Shown here piece by piece: positions 1 to 10,420 of a stretch of DNA of 64,000 bases; position 1 is the first letter of the stretch; every line of letters starts with the position of its first letter. Below the pieces are notes generated by a model. The model was not told the DNA's origin. It made no database searches and was given only the letters and a program-made list of their open reading frames with translations. Source of the DNA: Persicaria tinctoria (Eukaryota > Streptophyta > Magnoliopsida > Caryophyllales > Polygonaceae); the NCBI GenBank assembly GCA_037127255.1, contig JBANSL010000009.1:29606475-29670474 (forward strand). The letters are read 5' to 3'. A program made the position numbers and the translations under genes.

Positions 1-952
1 TTGTTAGTTATTTTAACAAAGTGAACATCTACTTCAGTTTTGCTCTTCAAAAACTTTTCTCATTTTCCTGAGTGGTTTCCTGAAATATAAGCCTGATATT
101 TATATGGAAATAATGCCGATTTTTTAATGGATAAATATACACTATTAACAGTCCACCTTTTTATAGTGTAGACTTCTCTGCTACATCATTACTGCATATT
201 CGAGCAAGGACTTGGAGGAGAAGATCAAAGACTTGTGCTTATCCGACTGTTTGACAAACTATTCGAGCAAGGTTCAACAATCTTTCATCATGTTTTCTGC
301 CCAGAAGTCCTAAAGCATCTCCACCATCCACATTATCTTCTTCTAGGAATTGAAGGTTGGTACACTTCACACTCACCTGCTTTGGATCCATATTCATTTG
401 TATTTTCTCTTACATTTCAAGAGATGATAATCTGAGGGTCTAAATTAGCTGAAAGTCCCACTTCATGCCTTCTTTTGCAGGAATCAAGGCTAAAGTCAGT
501 TCAACCATCAATTTTAAGGTGCGTTTGTGTATGTAGAAACACATTTTGTTCATTTCATTAGTAAAATGCAACAGTGAGATTTTTCCAGTTGTCTTAATTT
601 GTCGCACATATCAGCACAACTTTAGTATAGTGACTTTGCACAATATAATGTTTGGAAGTTTAAAGGTACATTTTAGAGATTATAGATTTTTACTTAATAA
701 TTTTCACTCTAGTGAAATTCCCATATAGCATTAATTTTCTTCCTTTATTTCTTAATTTATCTCTCTTTTTTCTCCTGAATTGTTGCTTTAGTGATTTTCG
801 TCTTTTTGTTGGTTTGAGATACAAGAAATAGGAGAACTGAGATTTTTATTGGCTGATAGATCGATGAAATTGAAACTTTGATTTCTTTTAGCTCTCTTTT
901 CATATCGTCATGGATTCGATAATTTTGAGTTTCTTTTCTTCAATTATCAATA
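1..952. other. Unassigned flank with possible exon remnants
   Basis: AT-rich sequence with no gene I recognise. A splice-bounded segment at 481-518 (acceptor TTTTGCAG, donor GTGCG) and an open stretch at about 190-372 ending before a GTTGG donor look like exons of a plus-strand gene entering from the left. The short peptides match no family I know. It may be the tail of a gene outside the window or captured sequence. Confidence 0.25.
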
Positions 953-1023
953 GGGCATTTGGTCTAATGGTATGATACTCGCTTTGGATGCGAGAGGTCC
1001 GAGTTTGATTCTCGGAATGTCCC
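953..1023 (+). tRNA. tRNA-Pro (TGG anticodon), diverged copy
   Basis: The 71-nt segment folds as a cloverleaf. The acceptor arm GGGCATT pairs with AATGTCC (one G-T pair). The anticodon stem CTCGC/GCGAG encloses loop TTTGGAT with anticodon TGG, and the T stem CCGAG/CTCGG encloses loop TTTGATT. There is no intron. It closely resembles plant nuclear tRNA-Pro. Two departures stand out: the T loop has T where nearly all tRNAs carry C56, so the G19-C56 tertiary pair is lost, and the variable loop is one base short. The same T-loop change weakens the B box promoter. It may be a decaying copy. Confidence 0.7.
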
Positions 1024-1139
1024 GCCATGTACTAGTAGCATTAGTTGATAAGGGTGCTAGAAATGACATAAGGGTGTGTTTGGTTGGCGGTGTCAAAACA
1101 TAATTCTTGGGGGATATATTATATTTTATCACTTTTATC

Positions 1140-1477
1140 TTTTGCGACAAAATAAAAATCACAAAAACAGGGATACAATGGGTGACAAAAGAAAAAAACT
1201 CGTCACAAAAGACAGGGTCTTTGGACGACAAAACTAGCACTTTGGGCGACCAAATTTAAAAATTTGTCACTATAACTCAAGGGCAACGAAATTTGAATTT
1301 CATCACAAAAGTTACTTACGGCAATGGATTTTTTTTTTGTCGCCCAAACTTTGTGCGACGGGGCTGAGACGACGAAAAGGGGACGAAACTTATTTCGTCA
1401 CAAACAACTTTGGGCGACGAAAAAATCACTTTGTGCGACAAAATATTTTGTCGCCCAAACCCATTTTTCTTGTAGTG
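1140..1477. mobile_element. CACTA-like transposon end fragment
   Basis: The segment is packed with short repeats of GCGACAAA and its inverse TTTGTCGC, as in the subterminal repeats of CACTA (En/Spm) transposons. It ends in TTTTTCTTGTAGTG, the inverse of a CACTACAAGAAAAA terminus. No convincing partner end with a matching 3-bp duplication was found, so the left limit is approximate and the element is probably a remnant. Confidence 0.5.
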
Positions 1478-1995
1478 GGAGTAAAGCTTGGTTAAATAAT
1501 TTACATCTTTGAATAATTAAGAGTGTGTCTTGTTGGTTGCATTTCATATAAAACTGTTACATATATTGCGTAATAAATGTGTACGTACGTAACTCGGAGT
1601 ACTTTATAGTTAAAAACATTAATAGAACAGAAGCTTTTAGGTTGAATTTATGGAGTTGTGGGTTAATTAAGGAAAATATGAAACCATCTTGATTCATAAG
1701 GGCTTTAGGCAAGACGTCGGAATGACTATTGATAAGATAATTTCACCTAAATTACCCGAAAAATTACCCGAAGCCCTTTTCATTTTTTCTGAACACATTG
1801 CAAAAAGGCCCAAAACTCTCTCTTCCGAATCGAAACCTAAATCTGACGAACGAATTGTTTTGATTGAAAACAGCCTAAAATCGATGAAATTAATCAAAAG
1901 ATCGATCAATCAACTCACGAACGGGTATATCGATTGCTTTAAGTGATTATCGAATGACAATTTTAAGTCGTCGTTCGAAAAAACCGTCGAAGGAA

Positions 1996-2312
1996 GAGCT
2001 CGGCAGACATAAATGAGGTTAATCCATAAGCTCGGCAAGATGGGACGAGCTTAATACGTTAACTCGGCAATAAAAATGAGGTTATAATGGAGCCTCGTAA
2101 AAGTTTTGTGAGGTTTATAAGGACCCCTTTTGAAGATCTTATCTAAATCCTCAGTGATATAATCCGAGCTAAATAAGTAACCTCGGCCTCTGTTGTTGAG
2201 GTTAAGGGGGGAGCTCGGCTTCTGTTGTTGAGGTTAAAGAGAGAGCTCGGCTTCTGTTGTTGAGCTTAGTTAGTGAGCTCGGCCAAAATTATTGAGGCTA
2301 TAAAATAGCCTC
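1996..2312 (+). repeat. ~32-bp GAGCTCGGC/GAGGTTA minisatellite
   Basis: Imperfect tandem units of the form GAGCTCGGC-N9-TGAGGTTAAAG. The three units near 2214-2312 are the cleanest, spaced 32 bp apart. The same unit recurs at 3732-3850, 4490-4600, 8215-8370 (reverse order), 10258-10415, 37300-37470 and, inverted, 55390-55720. It seems to be a hallmark of this MULE family. Confidence 0.75.
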
Positions 2313-3731
2313 CTTGACACGTATTGCATAAATTCATTAAATTGTTCAGAGGTATGTGTGATGGATCTTGTTATAATGCAAATTCATATGCTTCTAAGGA
2401 TGAGACAGACTAAATAACTAAATTAGTTTAGAAAATGCTGTTTTCCCCACTTTTGATCGTAACTCTCAGTGACTAAATCAATATCATAACTTTATCTAAA
2501 TAGCAAATTAGTTGTTCTTAATCATACATGAAATAGATTAATGCATATTTTAATGTTTTATCTTCTAGTAATTGTTTCAAATGGCCACTTCCCACCTATC
2601 CTCAAAATTAGATTTGACATGTTAAGCTAATTAATTAATGAAGTAAAAAAATAACAGAATTACAAAAACAGAGAGAGAAGAACGGAGAACAAAATCAAAC
2701 TATTAAGCAATGATCTGCGAAGAACTCAAGGATAAGTTGAGAATCTCCACATTGGTCAAGAAGAATTCGTTCCATTGTATGTAAATTATTTCAATGTAGC
2801 TTTAAACTCATTTTTTAATACAGGTTGCAGTTACACAAAATACCCTATATGTAGTAAATAAGAAAAATGTAATTACTTGGAGCTACATTACCTGTACTAA
2901 TCTAAATAACAAGCCATTGGTAGTGACTGTTGTTATGCTATGGAAATCTAATGTATTAGCAATAGAAAAACAACTAGGAATTACATCCACGTTGCATTCA
3001 CGATGGTTTCATGAACAAAAAATATTGATATATGTCAGTTCGACAAGTAATATTGAAATCTTAAATTACCTCTATTGATGTTACATTCATGACGAAATCT
3101 TAAAATTATATATAAAATAATATTTTTATGTTATAATTATTAAAGATTTATCGCTAGGGAAAAATATTTTTGTATAAATATATTGAGATTATTTATGATG
3201 AACTTTAACCGCTAAATTGTTATCAAATGTATAGTTGTTCGTTAATGCATTTAATTTATTGGGCAAAATGAAATCCTCTTTTATAAGTTTTATAGATTTA
3301 TTCATTTATTTTTATTAGGTTAAATGCTAGACTTATCATTATGTAAAAAAATAATCTTTCTAATTTTTCCTCTTAGATTTATTATTATTTATAAAAAAAC
3401 ACTTTAATTTTATTTTTCAACTTGTACTAATGGTTGGAGGTTTTAGTACGTTGACTTCTTATTTGAGGGGTATATTATTAATCTAAAAAGCTATATTTTT
3501 ATTGTTGTGAATCTAAATATTTTAAGCTAACTTTATATGTTATATAGATATATAGATATAGATGTTAAACTGACGGTTATTTTATGAACAAATAATATTG
3601 AAATCTAATATTAGTCAATAAAAGTCGTTATCCCATTGGTTCTACCCCTGCACATATTTCACAACATCTTAGGTTCGATTTCGAATAACCCGAATTTTTT
3701 ACTTCATTTTTTTTATTCTTAGGATATAGAA
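2313..3731. other. AT-rich MULE terminal region, no gene
   Basis: AT-rich noncoding DNA without usable ORFs. The stretch to about 2830 matches 37500-38030, and 2957-3290 matches 50708-51060. It is therefore part of the extended end of the MULE family. Confidence 0.6.
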
Positions 3732-3850
3732 GAAGCTCAACACAATCTACCGAGCTTATGAAATAGCCTCGGCTTTATTTGGTGAGGTGATGTTGTGAGC
3801 TCGACAAAGTTTGATGAGCTTAACACGTCACCTCATAAAAAGGTTGAATT
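3732..3850 (+). repeat. MULE minisatellite block
   Basis: Diverged units of the GAGCTCGGC / GAGGTTA minisatellite (for example a GAGCTCGACAAAG unit followed by TGATGAGC). A ~37-bp direct duplication of a GGAGGGAAAAATAAAT-type unit follows at about 3884-3957. Confidence 0.5.
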
Positions 3851-3981
3851 TACCACAACGGCGCCTACAAAAGCCCGGGATGGTTTTGGAGGGAAAAATA
3901 AATGGATTGGGAGGGAAAATTTTGGAGGGAAAAATAAATAGATTGGGAGGGAAAATTTAGGGTTTGGCCGCCAATAAATTC

Positions 3982-3988
3982 TATATAA
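3982..3988 (+). promoter_or_regulatory. TATA box upstream of small ORF
   Basis: CTATATAAGA lies about 95 bp upstream of the ATG at 4083 and 40-45 bp upstream of a stretch that could hold the transcription start. It is the only good TATA motif near this ORF, so it probably drives it. Confidence 0.4.
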
Positions 3989-4082
3989 GACCTCCATAGT
4001 TCTACAAAGTAGTCACAACTCCAAAACATGGCGGAAAAAACACAAACAACATATTCGCGACCTTGTTGAAGTTCGAACATTC

Positions 4083-4337
4083 ATGAGGAATTTGATGGAG
4101 GAATTTGGCCCATCACTTGTCGCCTCAAACATACGCAAAGGAACGGGGTATCAATATACCCTCGAGAAGATGTATGAAGAAGAATTAAACCATTACGAGC
4201 TAAGCAAGCATCCCAGTCTTCAACAACTGGTTAAAGCGGGCAAACGGGTGCTTGCACTTCCAGTTGCGGATTTATGCATCGTTAAAGAAGAAGGTCCCAG
4301 AAGATCACCTAGAGGGAAGAAGTCCAAAAATAATTAA
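4083..4337 (+). CDS. Small hypothetical protein within MULE, 84 aa
   Basis: The open frame runs upstream past the chosen ATG to about 4032, so a longer product is possible if an upstream exon exists. The predicted protein is hydrophilic, with an acidic middle (EKMYEEELNHYE), a leucine-rich stretch near residues 46-62 and a basic C-terminus (RRSPRGKKSKNN) that could be a nuclear signal. I do not recognise the family. A TATA box lies upstream, and the stop is followed by an AT-rich 3' region with AATAAA-like motifs near 4425-4435. It lies between minisatellite blocks of the MULE, so it may be an accessory gene of the element or a captured host fragment. Confidence 0.35.
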   Translation: MRNLMEEFGPSLVASNIRKGTGYQYTLEKMYEEELNHYELSKHPSLQQLVKAGKRVLALPVADLCIVKEEGPRRSPRGKKSKNN

Positions 4338-4489
4338 TATTTATTCTTTCTATTTCAATCGAATGATTAGTTTTATTTATAGGTTGTTCTTCCATGGATG
4401 TTAGATTGTAACGAGCATATTATTATCAATAAAAATTTATATTTCGATCGATATGTTTTGATGGTAGCGATGATTGTCGGATCTCAATA

Positions 4490-4600
4490 AAAATTTGAAA
4501 AGGCGATTGAGCATAATAAGTAAGCTCAAAACATTTAACCGAGTTAATAATAAAGCCTCAAACAAATTGAACGAGCTAATGCAATAAGCTCAATTGATAA
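4490..4600 (+). repeat. MULE minisatellite block
   Basis: Short degenerate units (AAGCTCAAAAC, GAGTTAATAATAAAGCCTC, GAGCTAATGCAATAAGCTC) with the same spacing as the blocks near 2.2 and 10.3 kb. Confidence 0.45.
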
Positions 4601-5090
4601 GGGAGGACGGCGACAACATGCCTCGGATGGGCGCGAGAGCGTGCAGGAGGCAATGGGTTATTTCCAACGCTCGAGTACGACGACGGAGGGCTGCCGATGG
4701 GCTGACTGGAGGGTGATTGGCGATCGACGATGGCGAATGATGTCATAATATATGCGATAGAGAAGAAGGGAACCAAGGAGAAGACTTGAAAACGTTTTTT
4801 TATCTTTAAAAAATCAGGAAGATATTTATAAATTAGGAAGATATTAGGAGGCTTAATATTAGGAGAGGATAGATGCAAATCATGTAAACGTTTTTTTGTC
4901 TTTCAAAAATCAAATATTAAACAAAATCAGATTTTGTTAGAAATATGGAAAGAGATAAAAACTAATATTTTTATATATACGTTAATCATTATATACATAG
5001 TTCATTATATACCTATTTCATTATATCCCTAGTAAGTAGAGAACCTTCCGTCTTACGTTTAACCTAAATTGACTAAGTTGAGGTCAGACG
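4601..5090. other. No gene seen
   Basis: A short GC-rich patch at 4605-4735 is followed by AT-rich sequence. The only open frame is antisense, low in complexity and without family resemblance. Confidence 0.4.
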
Positions 5091-5147
5091 ATGGATGCAA
5101 ATCATGGAAACCAATCGGAACAACAATCGGGTGAAGAAGATGTTGAT
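5091..5147 (+). CDS. Possible first coding exon of the MULE transposase gene
   Basis: ATG followed by 19 codons (MDANHGNQSEQQSGEEDVD) ends at a GTAAGC donor. Polar, acidic N-termini are common in MULE transposases and the position upstream of the transposase remnant fits. However, the next acceptor (5214) gives an early stop in phase, and the CACTA-like end begins at 5286, so the link to the downstream exons is broken. Low confidence. Confidence 0.25.
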
Positions 5148-5285
5148 GTAAGCTTTAATTTTATAGCAAGATTCAATTTTTATACCTTAATTTATACGTC
5201 ATATTGGTTGATAGGCCCTTTGATAACCAAAACAACGTATCATACAATACGTTCGCAATATGTTTGAGCTTGCGTATTAACCTCG

Positions 5286-5480
5286 CACTACTAGAATTGT
5301 GTTAATAGACATCACATCTTTTATATCAGTAAAAAAAACGCATGATGTTAAAAATATCTAAAACATCAGTTTAAAAATTATCGATGTTGTTGAGATTAAA
5401 TACTTTGACTTCACTTAATGGACAATGTTAAAAATTCATTTAAAAAAAAAAATCCAGAAGCGCGTAGAACACTCATGTGA
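5286..5480 (+). mobile_element. CACTA-like left end with subterminal repeats
   Basis: CACTACTAGAA at 5286 is a CACTA-type terminus. It is followed by repeated ACATCA / GATGTT motifs in both orientations, typical of CACTA subterminal regions. The matching right end (TTCTAGTAGTG) was not found before 8500, so the far boundary is unknown. Gene-like sequence with splice sites follows to about 7.5 kb. Confidence 0.5.
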
Positions 5481-5589
5481 AATTTTAAGCGGTAAAATAG
5501 GCTAACTTCAAAACACTTGACAAAAAAGAGAGAATTCAAATTTTTGTAGAAACATTGAAACAAGGACCCAAATTCCAACACTTACCCAA

Positions 5590-7466
5590 AAATCCCCACA
5601 ATCCCATATACTGTAGTACTCTTTATCGATCAATTGGATCCCAGACCAAAAACCCCAAATGTGCTTTGTTCTTGGCAATTTCGATTAAGGAACCCTAGCT
5701 TTCATCCCGATGGTCGTCTGGTGCCCCCGTTTCGTCATCTTCTTTGACTAGTCATCTCCTTTCACTCCTCCGACTTGTCGTCTTCAACTGGCGTCGAACT
5801 GTGGGCTCGCCGTCGTCGTCTTTACCATCTCCGGTTGGTCATCCCCTTTCTCTCTTCCACCCTCTCCGCTGCCTCAGGCCCATCACTCCAAACCCTAAAA
5901 CCCAAATCCTAAATCTGAGAGAGCAAGTCGGAAAGGGGTTAAGAGCCGAATCTTCACCTACATATTAAGCAAAGAAGCCAGATCTCCTATTCATCTCGAG
6001 ATCTCTCTCTGACTCTCTCCATCTCTGGTCTGTCGTCTCTATCTCACACCTCTCAAGCCAAATCCATTTGTTGCCTGCTATCGTCCAATGTCGACACCAA
6101 GAGGCAAGAGCCCGACACCTTACTTGCTTTTGTCGGAGCAAGAATGGAGACAACCCAGAAGCCATCGCCTATTCAGCCTCGAAAGGTAATTGCTCTTCTC
6201 CTCTATTTTAGTTGTATATTTGAGTTAGAGTTTGCATTTTATGGGTTTCTAATTTAAATTTAGGGTTCATTTAGGTGTAGAATTGGGGGTTTTCTTTTGC
6301 TGAATGCCAATGATTTGGATGCTATGTGGGTTTGCTTAAGGGAAAATTGTGTAATTGATGATTCCACTGGAGCTTAAAAGGTTTGCCAATGATTTTTAAA
6401 AGCTATTAGTGCTTATTGTGTACTACCTTTAATTTGAAGATGATTTTGGCCAAAAACTGTTGAAAAAATGTTGCAAATAAAAATAAGGAATCTTTAATTA
6501 GGAATCTGACATACAAGTTGGGTGATAGTTTGATTCACCACACCATCAGTAACACTATTTACATAAAACTCAACCGCCTCTATCAATTTGGGTATAGTTC
6601 ACCAGCAGCGGAAACCTCGTTCTGAAGAGGAGAATTCTCCCTTTCTTTTCCTTGGTTTAAGCCTTTTGTTTTGCCTATGTTTGGTGGGACGTTAGTCGAT
6701 ATGTAAAAGGAAAAAGAAGAAAAGAACCATTAAAATGAGATCGATCTTGAACCTCTTGGTGTCTCTAGTCGCGAAAAGTCTGTTTCCAATCTTCAGTCTC
6801 TTGGTATGTAATATCATTCTCAATTGTAAATTATCTTTTTAATTGGATGAAGGTGCTTTCTTCAATTAATGCAAAGAGGGACCTTGAATTCTCATACTGT
6901 GATTTTCCTTACGAGTTGGTGTAATGCTTAACACATTGATAAAAAAACTTTTAAGTTATCATTCATGCCACTCTTTGATGAGCTGACCTCTTATATACCA
7001 CCAATTTGGTTAAGTATCAACATATTATAGCTTTCATTTTGAGGAGTCGAATTCCTGGTTGTTCGATCTATTAATTTGCTATTTAGTGTTTGGAAATATG
7101 TTTTGAAGTGAATTCGTGGTTTATGATGTGCTGTCATTTGTTGCTCTAGTGTATCTCCAATTTAAAGCTATTTGATGTTAAGGAGTTGAATTCTGCTACA
7201 TAGCTTAAGTTACCTCCAATTTAAGGATTTTCTGCAATTCTTTCTTGCTCACTTCTTTCATTAAGTGTTAATGCTTTTTGTACCTTCCTCCATGGACATC
7301 CTCATAGAAAGATAAAGATAACTGATTTTAAGTATATATATTTGTGCAATAAAGGAACTGCCGAGGGCTTATATATATAGCTCAGGAAAAAACAAAGCAG
7401 CCTTGTTCTCTTGTCTAATGAGCTGGTAAACCAATGAAGGGACTGTTTTGTTTGCTTTGACTTTAG
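5590..7466 (+). other. Captured gene-like sequence (5' leader, short exon, introns)
   Basis: A C/T-rich leader at 5700-6140 precedes an ATG at 6144 with 14 codons (METTQKPSPIQPRK), ending at a GTAATT donor at 6186. AT-rich intron-like sequence follows. I do not recognise the source of the first exon. With the glycosyltransferase exon at 7467, this looks like host sequence acquired by the surrounding CACTA-like element. Confidence 0.35.
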
Positions 7467-7528
7467 GTAATCTGGGGTGACATCTCAGTGTTTGATGCAG
7501 AGAGGCGGCTTTTAGCTAATGCTTTAAG
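7467..7528 (+). pseudogene. Captured exon of a GT14 (core-2/I-branching type) glycosyltransferase
   Basis: A 62-nt segment bounded by TTTAG and GTATCT encodes VIWGDISVFDAERRLLANAL. It matches the conserved segment of plant DUF266 / glycosyltransferase family 14 proteins, in which a WG.(I/M)S..(D)AERRLLANAL stretch precedes the FVLLSESCIPL motif. That next motif is absent downstream, so only this exon is recognisable. These enzymes are Golgi type II membrane proteins. Here the exon is isolated inside transposon sequence and cannot make a working enzyme. Confidence 0.6.
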
Positions 7529-8214
7529 GTATCTTGATAACCAGCATTGATCTATAATAACTTCTTGCTTAGCACTATGTTTATTCCACCTGCAGCTGGG
7601 ATTCCTTGTCTATTCCACTTTTAGATGATTTCCTTTCTCTTTTATGTATTAGTTCTTATATAAATGTAAATTAAAATTCCTTGTTTCTACTTTATAGTTA
7701 AAAAAATACTATCCAAACTTACCCATTGGCCCACGCTGGACATTATTGGACTGGCTTACCTTTGTCCATTTCCATGAAGAATATCTAAAGCGAAATTTCA
7801 GCAGGTTGTCATGGCCGAACCCTTTTCTTCTGCCTTCCTTTACATACCGAGTTTGGTCATGTGTTGCATGGAATAGTTTGTGGGGTAAATATAATTGTGG
7901 GTTAAGTTGTATATATCACTTTGTATATAGGCTTGTGTTGGTCCAACTTCTCGGTTTAGGGTTTTATTATATTTTATGTTGTTTTTCAGGGTTTGTTTGA
8001 ATAGGCTTAGCGATTGTGCAAGATCAACAACCATCAGATGCCACTCCACCTAGAATGCCACTCCATTAATTTTTGGGTAAACCACTCTTAAATACATTTT
8101 CATATTAGATTTTATTGAATCTGCTTTTTACAAATATTGCCCTTGTTGTGTTGTTAACACTAGTAAAGTAATTATGCCATAAGAACTTAAATTAAGAGTA
8201 GTTGACAACGAGTT
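7529..8214. other. No gene seen
   Basis: AT-rich sequence between the captured exon and the next minisatellite block. Open frames are short and of unrecognised composition. Confidence 0.4.
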
Positions 8215-8370
8215 TTGCTTGCTTGACAACGAGGTTTGCAAGATTCAATGTCGAGGTTATGTATTACCCTCAACTGTATTTACCGAGCTTATGTATTACC
8301 CTCAACTGTATTTACCGAGCTTATGTATTAAACTCAACAAATTTAGCCGAGTCTATATTGTAGTCTCGGA
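8215..8370 (-). repeat. MULE minisatellite block, reverse order
   Basis: Units such as CCCTCAACTGTATTTACCGAGCTTA repeat at about 32 bp. CTCAAC precedes CCGAGC, the inverse of the blocks at 2.2 and 10.3 kb. It directly abuts the truncated transposase exon, so this may be the junction of the internal deletion that removed the transposase core. Confidence 0.6.
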
Positions 8371-8371
8371 A

Positions 8372-10100
8372 ACTGTTCGTGCATGGTTAGATAAGATCAC
8401 CCATTTTGACTCATATACGACAAACAGGTTAGTGGTATACAAAATATTTATGAAAAAGTGTTGATCATAGTCTCTGTGAATATCAAACCTGATTTATATG
8501 TTCTCGTGTCCCACCAGAGCGGAAACTCAACATGCAATAGTTAAGAGATTCTTGGGCTCGGGTGTAGGGAGCTTGGACACGGTTTTTGAGAAGATGCACG
8601 CTCTACTTGAATTGACAATTGTCGAGGTGAAGGCCTCCCTAGAACGCTCAAGAACGGAGGTCGAACATGAAATTGCAAATATGCAGTGCTTCAGGTATGT
8701 ACAAAGGAATTGTTCGATGTATGCGTTAGATATTATGCGTAGTAGCTATGAAGCCGTCACAAAGGGGGATATTGGGGATTGTGACTGCAAGGTACCCATC
8801 ACACACGGTCTTCCATGTGGTCATCAAATTGCAACTTATGTGAGAGGTTCTGAGGCTATTAGATTGTCCGCAATTCACCCGATGTGGAAGACCCTGCATT
8901 TACTTGAAGCCAATGAAGAACAATCTGAAATGGATGCTATCAGACGGTACGAGGACGAGACAAAGGCTAAATTTGATCGAGTCTTTCCTACCCTGACAGC
9001 TGAGAGAAGAAGACATGGCATCGCATTATTGGATAACTTCCTCCATCCAGGTAAATTACAATGACATTAGATTGTTCATACATATTAATTAGTTCTGTTA
9101 GTATGTGATGTATGGTGTGTTTCGTAGGTTCTTCGAACTTGGGTAAACCGACGGAGGTTCGTACGAAGGGTCGACGAAAGGTTACATCTTGCGACAGGTG
9201 GAAAAGTAGGTTTGAACTTGTTCGGAAGGCCAGCAGACCCAAGAAAAATGTGTCATTCGTGAAGAAAACCACACGAGACAAGAAGTGTAGTGGTGACTCG
9301 GTGACACCACCGTTGTCTACACCCCCGGTTTCATCTTCTTAGCAGAATGAATTGGGGGCAAAGGCGGCGTCTTCCTCAAAACAACCGGATGCATCCTTTT
9401 CTTTTTCATCATTACCTCGGGAAATACCGACATTTTTCCAAGGGTATGTGAAAAAATATGTCGATGTACCTGCTGACGGTAATTGTGGATTAAACGCTGT
9501 AGCGGAGAGCCTTGGGATGGGTCAATATAAGTGGAAGGGAGTGCGAAAAGATCTCACTGATGAAGCAATAAAAAACAGACATCTATATGAACCATCAGTC
9601 CTTCACGGTGACATTAACCATATGCTCAAGAGACTAGACTGGGACCAGACAGTCGATGCTCCTGTCGAAAAGTGGTTCGAGTTACCCGACATGGGACATG
9701 TTGTTGCAACCTGCTACCAATGCGTGTTCGTCGTGATAGGTGACCACACTTACATGCCCCTCGTTGCTACTACCCAGTCTGATCTTAGTAAACTCCCAAT
9801 ATGTTGCATAGCCAATATCGCATCCCGTTTGCATTATGTCTCGGTACGTGAAGTTGACATCTTTGTCACTACTTTTATGTGTTTGAACAATATGTGAAAT
9901 TAACTTATTTCATTTGTATGCTCAATGTTATATTGCAGCTAACGTTGACCCCAGAGGCCCCATTGCCACCTCTCCACCCGCTGTGGCCCAGAAACCATGG
10001 TCAGAGTGTCGATGGATTGGACACAATGTATACAGAATTGTTTGATGCATGGATGTTTGGAACTGATCTTACCGCGATTAAGAAAGCAAAGGGATGTTAG
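8372..10100 (+). pseudogene. MULE transposase C-terminus with SWIM zinc finger fused to OTU cysteine protease
   Basis: Exons: up to 8427, 8518-9050, 9128-9843 and 9939-10100, all with GT-AG introns that keep the frame. The first ends in THFDSYTTNR and joins AETQHAIVKRFLGS, the conserved MULE transposase segment after the catalytic core. A SWIM zinc finger (CDCKVPITHGLPCGH) follows. Exon 3 has a basic linker, then an OTU fold with the catalytic motif DGNCGLNAVAESLG and the distal His of LHYVS; exon 4 gives LTPEAPLPP. OTU enzymes remove ubiquitin; why MULEs carry them is unclear. The transposase DDE core is missing upstream. One in-frame TAG (9340-9342) lies between the SWIM-linker part and the OTU part, and the remaining frame is open. 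It could be a true nonsense mutation or the boundary of two separate products. Confidence 0.75.
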
Positions 10101-10257
10101 CATCATGTTTCTTTCTTTTTAACATTTACGTATTGATTACTTGATATTGATCTATATGGATTTCATTTTGGTATGTTTCAATTCAAATATAATTTCCATG
10201 TGGACTTTTTTAATATACGAAAATTAGGATGTACCAAAACAAATTGTACGCTCAACC

Positions 10258-10415
10258 AATCTGGTCGAGGGTATAAAGGATGCTCAACTTAATCTGTCGA
10301 GGTTATAAAGGAGCCTCAAATCATTCTGCTGAGGTTATGTAGTAAGCTCGGCTACTGTTGACGAGGCTCTTTAATAAGCTCGGTTCATTTTTATGAGGGT
10401 CTTTGAATAATGCAA
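10258..10415 (+). repeat. MULE minisatellite block
   Basis: About five units of the AAGCTCGGC / GAGGTTATA repeat in the same orientation as at 2 kb, 150 bp downstream of the OTU stop codon. It is used as the approximate right limit of the MULE. Confidence 0.6.
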
Positions 10416-10420
10416 GGCTT

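Larger units (their letters stand above)
1695..10420 (+). mobile_element. Degraded Mutator-like element (MULE) with transposase-OTU remnant
   Basis: It begins at CATAAGGGCTTTAGGCAAG, which is also the terminus of the MULE at 37008-55997; about 0.9-1.6 kb from here match both ends of that element. Inside are a ~32-bp minisatellite, a small ORF at 4083, and at 8372-10100 the end of a MULE transposase joined to an OTU protease domain. No right inverted terminus or target duplication was found. The right limit is set at the last minisatellite block and is an inference. The body is interrupted by a CACTA-like insertion near 5286, and the transposase core is missing. Confidence 0.5.

Noticed and set aside
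235..435. 66-codon ORF near the left edge
   Set aside because: Short, no motif, and its frame crosses a probable donor site near 372; kept only as a possible exon remnant.
1269..1477. CACTATAACTC at 1269 as the partner of the CACTA end at 1477
   Set aside because: Flanking bases (TGT and GGA) do not match and the terminal bases align only for CACTA; no target duplication.
2214..2312. Possible CRISPR-like array (32-bp repeats)
   Set aside because: Repeats are contiguous without unique spacers and lie in a plant transposon end.
1695..3290. Helitron as an alternative class for this repeat
   Set aside because: The 37-56 kb relative has long inverted arms and a 10-bp duplication, which Helitrons lack.
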